From Terriglobia bacterium (GTDB lineage: Bacteria > Acidobacteriota > Terriglobia > UBA7540): 48,354 bases of DNA. The stretch is taken from positions 1 through 48,354 of the forward strand of contig JAIQGH010000017.1 in assembly GCA_020072655.1 (NCBI GenBank), written 5' to 3'. A program made the position numbers and the translations under genes. The notes under the pieces are model-generated. The model saw only the letters and a program-made list of their open reading frames with translations. It did not search any database and had not been told where the DNA came from. This document shows positions 8,340 to 14,991 of the stretch, one piece after another. Numbering within the stretch: the first letter of the stretch is position 1; every line of letters begins with the position of its first letter.

Positions 8340-8373
8340 TTTCGGTCGTCGGGCCCCGGCCCGACGACCGAAA
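8340..8373. repeat. Perfect 16-bp stem hairpin between the citrate synthase and crp-like genes
   Basis: TTTCGGTCGTCGGGCC is followed by CC and its exact reverse complement. On the minus strand, the direction of both genes, the stem is followed by A-rich and not T-rich sequence, so it is not a classical rho-independent terminator. It lies 12 bases past the citrate synthase stop and ends just upstream of the crp-like ribosome binding site, and may limit read-through or protect the upstream mRNA end. Confidence 0.75.
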
Positions 8374-8385
8374 GCAAGCGGGTTC

Positions 8386-9678
8386 TCAGGCGGCGCGCTG
8401 GGCCGCGCCGACGGCGGACTTAATCCACTCCGTGCTGACCGACTTCGGACGGGTAATCGGAGTCCCCAGAGCACGGTTGATGATCAACTGCGCGCACATC
8501 CCCAGGGCTCTCGAAACGCCGAAGAGCACCGTGTAGTAATTGAACTCGGTCAGGCCGAAGTGATACAGCAACGAGCCCGAAATGGCGTCCACATTGGGCC
8601 ACGGATCCTTTGCCTTGCCCTGTTCCTTCAGCACGCCGGGAACAATGCGGAAGATGGCATCAACGATCTTGAAGGTAACGTCCGCACCGCAGACGCGCGC
8701 CCCGAACTCGTGGAAAGCCGTGAAGCGTGGATCGGTGATGCGCAGCACGGCATGACCATAACCGGGGATGACGTGGCCCGCCTTCAGGGTGTCCCAGGCG
8801 TATTGGCGGAGCTGCTCGTCAGTGGGCGCGCCATTGTATTTTTCCTGCAACTCGAGGACGAAGCCCAGGCACTCCTGGTTGGCCAGGCCATGCAGCGGGC
8901 CGGCCAAGCCGTCCATGCCCGCCGACACGGCGTAGTAGGGATCCGACAGCGCGGAACCGACGGTGTGGCACGTAAAGGCGCTGACGTTGCCGCCCTCATG
9001 GTCGGAATGCAGGGTCATGTAAAGGCGCATCAGGTTGGCGAACTCGCCGGAGGGGTCCGGAATCCCCAACATTTGCGCGTAATCGGCGCCCCAGTCGAGC
9101 CGGGGATTGGAGGGCAGGGGTTCGCCCTTCTTCGTGACCATCCGGTAGATGCCCGCCGCGACCGCCGGCAGCTTGGCGATCAATTGGAGTGAATCCTCGA
9201 GCGCCGCTTCCCAGTATTCTTCCTTCCGCATTCCTTCGGCGTAACGGCGACGGAACGCTGAATCGCGCTCCATCACCAGGATGGCGGTGCTAAACATCGT
9301 CATGGGATGGGCGTCTTCCGGCATCGCTTTCAACACGGCCCAGACGTAGGCCGGCACCTCGGCACGCTGACGGAGGTTTTGCTGCAGGTCCGCGAGCGCC
9401 TCCGCGTCGGGAAGCTCGCCGGTCAGCAGCAGGTAAAAGATCTCTTCCGGCAGGCGGCTAGCGAGTTTGCCGATAGGATAATTGCGAATCACCAGTCCCG
9501 TGTCAGGATCGACGACCGAGGTGTCGCAGATCATGCCTTTGACGCCTCGCATCCCGCCGAAGGCCTGGGCGACCGTCACTTCCGAAATTACATTGTTTCC
9601 GTGCTCCTTGTTGAGGGCCCGAACTTCTTCCCGGAGTGCCGGGATTTGGCTTGCCAGCTTCTCGCGCAACTTCGCCAT
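8386..9678 (-). CDS. gltA: Citrate synthase, eukaryotic/mitochondrial-type
   Basis: The enzyme condenses acetyl-CoA and oxaloacetate to citrate at the entry to the TCA cycle. The 430 residues include GMICDTSVVDPDTGLVIRNYPI, LTGELPDAEAL, SDHEGGNVSAFTCHTVGSAL, HGLANQECLGF, and GYGHAVLRITDPRF. The catalytic histidines fall in the SDHEGGN/LHGLANQE and GYGHAVLR motifs, and the catalytic aspartate is expected near the VDAISGSLLYHFGL stretch. The motif wording and the long N-terminal helix match the type I enzyme of mitochondria, which several bacterial groups also have, and not the short allosteric E. coli form. AAGGAGG sits seven bases before the ATG. The gene is apparently intact. It has its own candidate promoter (TATAAT at 9718-9713), and the crp-like gene follows downstream. 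Confidence 0.93.
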   Translation of the reverse strand: MAKLREKLASQIPALREEVRALNKEHGNNVISEVTVAQAFGGMRGVKGMICDTSVVDPDTGLVIRNYPIGKLASRLPEEIFYLLLTGELPDAEALADLQQNLRQRAEVPAYVWAVLKAMPEDAHPMTMFSTAILVMERDSAFRRRYAEGMRKEEYWEAALEDSLQLIAKLPAVAAGIYRMVTKKGEPLPSNPRLDWGADYAQMLGIPDPSGEFANLMRLYMTLHSDHEGGNVSAFTCHTVGSALSDPYYAVSAGMDGLAGPLHGLANQECLGFVLELQEKYNGAPTDEQLRQYAWDTLKAGHVIPGYGHAVLRITDPRFTAFHEFGARVCGADVTFKIVDAIFRIVPGVLKEQGKAKDPWPNVDAISGSLLYHFGLTEFNYYTVLFGVSRALGMCAQLIINRALGTPITRPKSVSTEWIKSAVGAAQRAA

Positions 9679-9712
9679 AGTTTGCCTCCTTGATAGGTCA
9701 GATCACAGCTTG

Positions 9713-9751
9713 ATTATACGCCTTGGCATGCCCCGCCCGTGGGACTGCCAA
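9713..9751 (-). promoter_or_regulatory. Candidate citrate synthase promoter with inverted repeat TTGGCA-N17-TGCCAA
   Basis: On the minus strand a perfect TATAAT (9718-9713) lies 35 bases before the ATG. Just upstream, TTGGCA and TGCCAA form an inverted repeat with a 17-base spacer (9723-9751), and a further TGCCAA lies at 9756-9761. No good -35 box at standard spacing is seen, so an activator bound to the inverted repeat is possible. Confidence 0.45.
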
Positions 9752-9795
9752 GTCCTGCCAAACTTGCCGGAAGAGTGTCAGCGTACGGCCAGGGT

Positions 9796-10281
9796 TTAGG
9801 CTGCTTTCGATGCCCAAACTTCCGAAAAACGCCCCTCGTGCGGCTTCACGAGCCCCGCGTAATCGGAGTATTTCATCCGCGCGGCATCCACATGAGTCCC
9901 GGCCGTGAAGACGATCTCCCCTGCTTCGATGATGGCCCGATCCACGCACACGTCGATCCCATAGAGGTTGCCGAAGGGAGGGATCGCGCCCAGATCGCAG
10001 TCCGGGAAGATCTTGACCAGCTCGCCTTCGGGCAGCATTTCGAGCCGCCGCGCCGCGAGCTCTCCCTTCAGTTCCGACAGGATCAACCGATGCGAGGCAG
10101 GCAGTACGGCCATCACCAGTCGTCCATCGGCATCCAGAACCACAACCTTGGCCAACCGTTTTCCTGAAACGTGGAGCGAGTGCGCCACTTCCTGTGCCGT
10201 GAACGCCTGGGGGTGGGGCAGCCATTCGTAAGGGGCTTTCTGGGAGTCCAGATAATCGCGAATACGTCGGGGGATGCTCAT
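9796..10281 (-). CDS. YbaK/ProX-type aminoacyl-tRNA editing domain protein
   Basis: These small cytoplasmic proteins hydrolyse mischarged aminoacyl-tRNAs (for example Cys-tRNAPro or Ala-tRNAPro) in trans. The product is about 161 residues from the ATG at 10281, which is preceded by AGGAGGGAG. Family features are the N-terminal RIRDYLDSQKAPYEWLPHPQAFTAQEVAHSLHVSG, then KVVVLDADGRLVMAVLPAS, with LGAIPPFGNLYG and EIVFTAGTHVDAARMKYSDY near the end. The lysine in GKRLAKVVV fits the conserved lysine of the YbaK fold. The substrate cannot be told from sequence. It is convergent with nothing and stands alone upstream of the citrate synthase promoter. Confidence 0.85.
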   Translation of the reverse strand: MSIPRRIRDYLDSQKAPYEWLPHPQAFTAQEVAHSLHVSGKRLAKVVVLDADGRLVMAVLPASHRLILSELKGELAARRLEMLPEGELVKIFPDCDLGAIPPFGNLYGIDVCVDRAIIEAGEIVFTAGTHVDAARMKYSDYAGLVKPHEGRFSEVWASKAA

Positions 10282-10712
10282 GGCTCCCTCCTGGATACGG
10301 CGAAATACGACTCTCCCGCACACCCCCCTGTCGCAATCGCCCTGCCACACCTAGCGCCTGTCAGATGCAGGTAGCCGGGAGTTTTCTAGTGGCAGCATTG
10401 TGGGCAACCCCAGACGCATCAATGAATTACCTGAAGCCAGTGGATTGAGCACGGCCTTCCGCCAGTTCGCACGGCAGGCCCGCAGGCGAGTAATGCGAGA
10501 TTCAGCGCATGACTTTGGCGCTATTTTTCTCTGTCGTGCGTTAGGTCTGCTCTGCCCCCAGCGCAGTCGCGAGGCAGTGCCGCCACCAGGAGATCGGACT
10601 TTTGCTCGACACATGGGCCAGCCCAATCGGCCAAGTATGCCTGAATTCTGCCGTTTTGTCCTATAATGTTCCGACAACTTTGCGACAGACGCCGTGGGGG
10701 CGAGAAAACGTC
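10282..10712. other. Divergent intergenic region
   Basis: About 430 bases separate the minus-strand YbaK-like gene and the plus-strand DUF2461 gene. A perfect TATAAT lies at 10662-10667 on the plus strand, about 45 bases before the DUF2461 ATG, with no convincing -35 box. AGCGC-(9)-GCGCT followed by ATTTTTCTCT near 10516-10545 looks like a weak terminator on the plus strand but has no gene upstream. No coding region is supported. Confidence 0.5.
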
Positions 10713-11444
10713 ATGGATAATTCCTTCAATGGCTTTACCGCCGATTCGTTCGCCTTCTTTCGAGAGCTCGCACGAAATAACAACAAGGCCTGGTTTGACG
10801 CGAATCGCAGTCGGTACGAGGCGCACGTCCAAGGTGCTTTTCGCGGGCTTCTCGTGGCGCTGGAGCCTTCGTTGCTCCGGCTCAACGGTCATTTCGAAAC
10901 CTCCGGCAGGACCAACGGCAACTTCTCCCGCATCAATCGCGACATCCGCTTCAGCAAGGATAAGACCCCCTACAAGCCGAATTATTACTTGTATGTCTTC
11001 GACCGCCGTCGCAACCGGGGCGCCGACGGGCGGCTTTACGTGGGCCTCAGCGCGGATTGTGTGACGGTGGGATTCTCCATTTACGGCACGTGGGGAAAGG
11101 GGCCCAAGGGGGCCCTGGAAACGGTTTTTCGGCCGCGTTTCACCCGAGAGCGCGCATTGTTCCTCAAAATGCTGGATTCCATCGTCCGACGCAAGCGATA
11201 TGAAACCTATTGGCATCGCCAGGAGAAAGGCGAGTGGACGCTTCACCCAGGACTGCCAAAGAATAACGAGGACTGGCTCAGCCTGCAGGCGTGGATTGTG
11301 CGGAAGGTATTCGAGCCCGGCGCGCGCGGTTTAGGCGCTCCAGCCTTCGCCGGACAAGTGGAGAGAGTCTTCGCGGAGCTGTATCCGCTCTACGTGTTTA
11401 CATCCGTCGCGAGCGGAAGGTGGAAAAATGCGCTTCAAAGGTAG
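10713..11444 (+). CDS. DUF2461 family protein
   Basis: The family is widespread and of unknown function. The 243 residues show its typical pattern: FTADSFAFFRELARNNNKAWFDANR at the start, FSRINRDIRFSKDKTPYKPNYYLYVF in the middle, and a C-terminal part with WLSLQAWIVRKVFEPG. The ATG at 10713 was chosen because homologous sequence starts there. The longer in-frame start at 10602 covers the promoter region (TATAAT at 10662-10667) and has no family similarity. The last 33 codons (AFAGQVERVFAELYPLYVF onward) are repeated about 658 bases downstream, beyond a toxin-antitoxin pair, so the current 3' end may have been supplied by an insertion or duplication. Confidence 0.8.
   Translation: MDNSFNGFTADSFAFFRELARNNNKAWFDANRSRYEAHVQGAFRGLLVALEPSLLRLNGHFETSGRTNGNFSRINRDIRFSKDKTPYKPNYYLYVFDRRRNRGADGRLYVGLSADCVTVGFSIYGTWGKGPKGALETVFRPRFTRERALFLKMLDSIVRRKRYETYWHRQEKGEWTLHPGLPKNNEDWLSLQAWIVRKVFEPGARGLGAPAFAGQVERVFAELYPLYVFTSVASGRWKNALQR
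11343..11410 (+). repeat. Direct repeat, copy 1 (3' end of the DUF2461 gene)
   Basis: These 68 bases, starting GCCTTCGCCGGACAAGTGG, recur at 12001-12068 with three or four mismatches. Similarity then fades but the encoded ends remain alike (SGRWKNALQR-stop against GPRWKALLRR-stop). The copies bracket the toxin-antitoxin pair. Confidence 0.9.
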
Positions 11445-11485
11445 CTGGCTTATGTCGGCCCGGTTGTTCAGGCTTCGCCCTAAGC

Positions 11486-11498
11486 GTGATATGATCAC
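11486..11498 (+). promoter_or_regulatory. Inverted repeat over the -10 box of the toxin-antitoxin operon
   Basis: GTGAT and ATCAC form a perfect inverted repeat with a 3-base centre. A -10-like TATGAT (11490-11495) lies inside it, and the antitoxin ATG follows at 11502 without a Shine-Dalgarno sequence. This is the arrangement expected for an autoregulated TA operon with a very short mRNA leader. Confidence 0.6.
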
Positions 11499-11501
11499 CT
11501 C

Positions 11502-11708
11502 ATGGGAAACACCGCAACGAAATTCATCGTGACTGCCCAGGGACAAAGAGAAGCCGTGTTGCTGGATCTGGCCTCCTACCGACGTCTGCTTCGCAGGCTC
11601 GAAGACCTTGAAGACGCCTTGACGCTCGACCGCGCCGAAGATTCCTCAAGGAAGTTGCTTTCCTACCAGCGGGTCCGCAAGCGACTGAAGCGTGCCGGGA
11701 AGTTGTGA
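11502..11708 (+). CDS. Antitoxin of a RelBE/ParDE-type system (Phd/YefM-like)
   Basis: This small protein has 68 residues. The N-terminal half (KFIVTAQGQREAVLLDLASYRRLLRRLEDLEDAL) matches the DNA-binding part of Phd/YefM/RelB-type antitoxins, in which a conserved segment ending LxxYxxLL contacts operator DNA. The charged, probably disordered C-terminus would wrap the toxin. Its stop overlaps the GTG start of the toxin by four bases (GTGA), so translation is coupled. An inverted repeat overlaps its -10 region, consistent with autoregulation. The pair sits between two copies of the DUF2461 3' end. Confidence 0.75.
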   Translation: MGNTATKFIVTAQGQREAVLLDLASYRRLLRRLEDLEDALTLDRAEDSSRKLLSYQRVRKRLKRAGKL

Positions 11709-11965
11709 CCTATCGAGTCCTCATCGATCCGCGGGCGGTCCGGGAGCTTGAAGCCCTTCCCAAGTCCGTGGTGACGAGAATAGATGCTGCCATTCTTTCC
11801 TTAGCTACAAACCCCAGACCTGCCGGCACCAAAAGACTCAAAGGAAAGCTCAAAGAGGGCTGGCGAGTGCGGGTCGGAGACTACCGAATACTCTATCGGA
11901 TCGACGAGGAGAAGGGCGAGGTTCGCATATTCAGCATTGGCCATCGACGAGAAATCTATCGTTGA
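11705..11965 (+). CDS. RelE/ParE family toxin
   Basis: The 86-residue product starts at GTG 11705 inside the antitoxin stop. It has the full RelE/ParE fold pattern: an opening strand (YRVLIDPRAVREL), a helix with LPKSVVTRIDAAILSLATNPRP, the central LKGKLKEGWRVRVGDYRILYRID and the closing VRIFSIGHRREIYR. The arginines and tyrosine of the GWRVRVGDYRILY segment and the terminal GHRREIY are the residues that act in mRNA cleavage in RelE-like toxins. Whether this member cleaves ribosome-bound mRNA or inhibits gyrase (ParE type) cannot be decided; the sequence looks more RelE-like. Confidence 0.88.
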   Translation: MTYRVLIDPRAVRELEALPKSVVTRIDAAILSLATNPRPAGTKRLKGKLKEGWRVRVGDYRILYRIDEEKGEVRIFSIGHRREIYR

Positions 11966-12000
11966 AACCCCTCGCTTGGCGCGGGTGGTTCAGTCGGCTG

Positions 12001-12102
12001 GCCTTCGCCGGACAAGTGGAGAGAGTCTTCGCGGAGCTCTATCCGCTCTACGTGTTTACGTCCGTTGCAGGTCCTCGCTGGAAGGCTTTGCTTCGTCGCT
12101 AG
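12001..12102 (+). pseudogene. Second copy of the DUF2461 gene 3' end, detached
   Basis: The stretch encodes AFAGQVERVFAELYPLYVF followed by TSVAGPRWKALLRR and a TAG at 12100-12102, matching the end of the intact DUF2461 gene. No start codon or upstream body of the gene is attached; the toxin gene lies immediately before it. It is the original end displaced by an insertion, or the remnant of a tandem paralogue. Confidence 0.8.
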
Positions 12103-12180
12103 CCCCGGGTCCCTGACCCCCAACAACTGACAGGTGCCTCCTGCCCGCAACAAATTCTTCCCGCAAGTGTTATATAGGAT

Positions 12181-12777
12181 GTGGCGACGATGGCCATCGA
12201 TCGTGACTTGGAGTTGATGCTGCGGGTCCGCCAAGGGGACGCGGAGTCGTTCGACCTGTTGCTCAATCGCCACCGCGGGCCCTTGGTGAGCTTTTTTTCG
12301 CGCATGGTGCGTGACCAGGCTTTGGCCGAAGACCTCGCCCAGGAAGTTTTTTTGCGCGTCTACCAAGCGCGGCACCGTTATCAGCCGGAGGCCAGGTTCA
12401 CGACGTGGCTCTATCGGATTGCGACGAACCTGGCGTTGAACGCCCTCCGCGACCGGAAGGGTATCCGAGCGGCGGTGGAGGGGGAAGCCGAAGCCTCCCA
12501 GGCCGAATCGAAGGTCGAGCGACTGCCTGATTCCCAGCCTACCGCGGAGCAAGGGATGATGCTGACCGAACGGGAGAAGACGATTCGCCAGGCTGTCCAA
12601 TCTTTGCCGGAGAATCAGCGCGCGGCGGTGATTCTCCACAAGTATCAGGATGTGGGCTATCGCCAGATCGCAAAGATCCTGGGGGTGTCAGAGGGTGCGG
12701 TGAAGTCGCTGCTCTTTCGCGCCCATGAGAACCTCCGCATACGTCTTGAGCCTCTGCTCAGAGGAGGCCAGCTATGA
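12181..12777 (+). CDS. ECF-type RNA polymerase sigma factor
   Basis: The 198 residues carry sigma region 2 (FDLLLNRHRGPLVSFFSRMVRDQALAEDLAQEVFLRVYQA ... FTTWLYRIATNLALNALRDR) and region 4 (QSLPENQRAAVILHKYQDVGYRQIAKILGVSEGAVKSLLFRAHENLR). The linker lacks region 3, as in ECF sigma factors, which direct RNA polymerase to stress or envelope regulons. The GTG at 12181 or the ATG at 12190 could be the start; both are in frame. The last codons overlap the start of the anti-sigma gene by four bases (ATGA), and a DUF3106-like gene overlaps the other end, so the three form one operon. Confidence 0.93.
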   Translation: MATMAIDRDLELMLRVRQGDAESFDLLLNRHRGPLVSFFSRMVRDQALAEDLAQEVFLRVYQARHRYQPEARFTTWLYRIATNLALNALRDRKGIRAAVEGEAEASQAESKVERLPDSQPTAEQGMMLTEREKTIRQAVQSLPENQRAAVILHKYQDVGYRQIAKILGVSEGAVKSLLFRAHENLRIRLEPLLRGGQL

Positions 12778-13388
12778 ACTGCATGGATCGTGGACAACTT
12801 TTTTCCCTCGCCCACCACATGCTCGATGCGGGGGAAGAGACCGCTGCTCGCGCCCACGTGGCCGAGTGCACTCGTTGCCGTCAGGTGCTCGAGGAATTCG
12901 AGCGGCTGGACGCCGTGCTCGGGGAATGGAAACCCGTCGAGCCTTCGCCCTGGTTCGACGTCCGGCTGCGCGCTGCCCTGGCGGTGGAAGGGGAAGGCGG
13001 ATGGCGTGGCAAATTGGCCGCAATGCAGTGGGCTCGCTGGCTGGTGCCCGCGGCGGTTGTGGCAGCACTGGTGTTCGCGGTAGTGGTGATGCGGCAGCCT
13101 TCTCCGCCGCCTCAGCCGGTGGCGCGGCAAACAACGCCGCGCTCCCAACGGATCGTTCCCGCGCCGCCAGCGAGCCAACCGGAAGCCGGACGTGGGTCCG
13201 CTCCGGCCACACTCGCCCAAAAACCATCGGCCCCGATTGAAGGCATTGGGGCGGGTTCGGCGGCTCTCCGCGAGAAGGATGAGACCACGGGTGAGGATGA
13301 CCTGAAGGCACTTGAAGATTACGATATGCTGGCTAATTTCGATGTCCTCTCCGAATTGCCCTCCAGGGAGAAGCGAGTTGCGAACTGA
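12774..13388 (+). CDS. Zinc-finger anti-sigma factor, membrane-anchored
   Basis: This 204-residue protein has an N-terminal zinc-binding anti-sigma motif, HVAECTRCRQ (H-x3-C-x2-C), preceded by a helix with a further histidine pair (SLAHHMLDAG). A single membrane segment at about residues 88-108 (LVPAAVVAALVFAVVVM) is followed by a proline/alanine-rich region and an acidic tail outside the membrane. This is the usual layout of anti-sigma factors that hold an ECF sigma factor until a signal releases it. Its ATG overlaps the sigma factor stop (ATGA), strong evidence for a cognate pair. The signal is unknown. Confidence 0.85.
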   Translation: MNCMDRGQLFSLAHHMLDAGEETAARAHVAECTRCRQVLEEFERLDAVLGEWKPVEPSPWFDVRLRAALAVEGEGGWRGKLAAMQWARWLVPAAVVAALVFAVVVMRQPSPPPQPVARQTTPRSQRIVPAPPASQPEAGRGSAPATLAQKPSAPIEGIGAGSAALREKDETTGEDDLKALEDYDMLANFDVLSELPSREKRVAN

Positions 13389-14031
13389 ACGCAGTGGAAA
13401 AATCCGGCTTCTTCTTGTGGCTGCCATAGCGCTTCTCGGCGCGCTGGCCCTCGTCGGAAGTGGGTACGGACAGGGACCGTACGGCCCCGGCGGTGGGCGA
13501 GGCGGCCGCGGACAAGGACGGGGGCAGGGCATGGGTCCCATGGGGCCGTGGCGGCAGGGCCAAGGCATGCGAGGTCGCGGGCTGGGATGGCTCAGGATGC
13601 TGCGCGAGATGTCGTCGGCCGAGCAGGAGCGTTTCCTCGCGAGCAGCCCGCGCTTCCAGCGTATGCCGCCCATGCGTCAGCAGATGATCCGCGAGCGCTT
13701 GAAGGCATGGAATGCCCTCACGCCACAACAGAAGGGACGCATCCGCGCCCGCGAAGAAATCTTCCTCAGCCTCTCACCCGCCCAGCGGCAGGAGGCACGC
13801 CAACTCTTTCCTCGCTGGCGTCAGCTCGCGCCGGAACGCCGTCAGGCGTTGTTGCAGGCGTTCCGCCAGATGCGCGACTTGCCGCCTGCAGAGCGCCAGA
13901 AGTTTCTCACCAGCCCGGAAGTCGAAAAGCGCTTCTCGCCCGAGGAGCGCCAACTGCTGAGCGGTTTGGGCCAGCTCTTGCCTCAGGACCGCGGAGCGGC
14001 CGAGCCCGGGGCAAGGGGGCCCGAGGAGTGA
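13378..14031 (+). CDS. Secreted or membrane-attached DUF3106-like protein
   Basis: From a TTG start at 13378, preceded by GGGAGAAG and overlapping the anti-sigma stop, the product is about 217 residues. It starts with a signal-like hydrophobic segment (IRLLLVAAIALLGALALVG), then a glycine/arginine-rich stretch of GxGR repeats. Several copies of a DUF3106-type unit follow, such as MSSAEQERFLASSPRFQRMP, LTPQQKGRIRAREEIF, LSPAQRQEARQLFPRW and LPPAERQKFLTSPEVEKRF. Genes of this kind often follow ECF sigma/anti-sigma pairs, and the family's function is unknown. The longer in-frame start at 13312 lies wholly inside the anti-sigma gene. The product may be a periplasmic partner of the anti-sigma factor, but this is an inference from position only. 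Confidence 0.75.
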   Translation: MRTERSGKIRLLLVAAIALLGALALVGSGYGQGPYGPGGGRGGRGQGRGQGMGPMGPWRQGQGMRGRGLGWLRMLREMSSAEQERFLASSPRFQRMPPMRQQMIRERLKAWNALTPQQKGRIRAREEIFLSLSPAQRQEARQLFPRWRQLAPERRQALLQAFRQMRDLPPAERQKFLTSPEVEKRFSPEERQLLSGLGQLLPQDRGAAEPGARGPEE

Positions 14032-14074
14032 GGCGGAGCAGGAAGGCAGAAGGCACGCCGCAATCCTGCACGAC

Positions 14075-14848
14075 CTACGAGATTTTCTGCGTCACAACGA
14101 GCAGGTCATTTGATTTTGCGGGATCGAACGGTGTCCTGGCGTAGTCGCCCCAGCACGTAAAGCCTGCGAACCCCCCCTGCGAAAGCAGCTCGAGCAGCCG
14201 ATCGCGGAAGAGCGGAATCTGCCGGGAGCTTCTGATGTGCGACGACCACGCGCCGCCCGGCTTCGGCCGCGCCAGAAACAGGGCGTGGAAGTTGATGAAC
14301 TCAGTTTCGTACTCGGCGAATTTGACCAGCAAGACTTCCTCGTCCGCCGTCTCGCCGGAGAGCACCGGAAAGAATTGGCTTTTCTCCCGCCAGCGCAGGT
14401 CGTAATTCAGATTCTGCGTAAGAAAAATTGCACCGGGCCGCAGCGCCTTTGCCACGCCACCCAATGCCACCAGCAGTTGACCCGGCGCGGAAATCCCGGG
14501 GAGGGCATTGCCCAGGCAGAAGGCCGCGTCGAACCCCGTGCCCGGTTCACCGGCGCATTCCATGCTTGAAAGGACAAGCCGCGCTTTGCCTCCCGCCACG
14601 GCGATGGCCTGGGCCGCTGCCGCGATCTTGCCGCGCGCGATAGCGAGTGCGTCCTCGTCGATATCGAAGCCGAGCACATCAAAACCCCGCTGGGCCAGCG
14701 CCACGACATGTCCGCCCGTGCCGCAGGCGGGAAAAAGGATTCGATGCCCCGCGTGACGCGCGGTCTCCTCCAGCAACGGCAACTCTCGCGCCAAGCGCTT
14801 TTCCCACGGAATGACAGCATCAAAGTAGGCGGCGCGTCCCCCGGCCAT
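14075..14848 (-). CDS. SAM-dependent methyltransferase (class I)
   Basis: The product has about 257 residues from the ATG at 14848, which follows AAAAGGAG. The SAM-binding motif I is ILFPACGTGGHVVALAQRGFDVLGFDIDEDAL, with the acidic residue at the end of strand 2 (GFDID), followed by FDAAFCLGNALPG as motif II. The C-terminal half is a beta-rich segment seen in small-molecule methyltransferases. The substrate is not predictable. It is divergent from the HtrA-like protease gene, with about 140 bases between the two starts, and convergent with the sigma factor operon. Confidence 0.82.
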   Translation of the reverse strand: MAGGRAAYFDAVIPWEKRLARELPLLEETARHAGHRILFPACGTGGHVVALAQRGFDVLGFDIDEDALAIARGKIAAAAQAIAVAGGKARLVLSSMECAGEPGTGFDAAFCLGNALPGISAPGQLLVALGGVAKALRPGAIFLTQNLNYDLRWREKSQFFPVLSGETADEEVLLVKFAEYETEFINFHALFLARPKPGGAWSSHIRSSRQIPLFRDRLLELLSQGGFAGFTCWGDYARTPFDPAKSNDLLVVTQKIS

Positions 14849-14991
14849 CGTGTGCTCCTTTTGAGGTTGCACACCCATGCTATCTGGCGGGCGCGTTTAT
14901 CGCAACGAGGGGATGTCCGAAACGAGAAGGCGGCGCGCCGAATCCAATAGCCATGGGGCGTCGGGGGCTCGTATCGAGGGAGGGAAACAGC

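Noticed and set aside
10510-10545. Rho-independent terminator (AGCGC/GCGCT followed by a T-run)
   Set aside because: It faces the plus direction with no plus-strand gene upstream, and the five-pair stem with a nine-base loop is weak.
10602-10712. Upstream in-frame start for the DUF2461 gene
   Set aside because: The extension covers a TATAAT promoter element and has no similarity to the family.
12774-13311. Minus-strand open frame opposite the anti-sigma gene
   Set aside because: The plus strand has the H-x3-C-x2-C anti-sigma motif, a membrane segment and a four-base overlap with the sigma factor; the opposite frame is a shadow.
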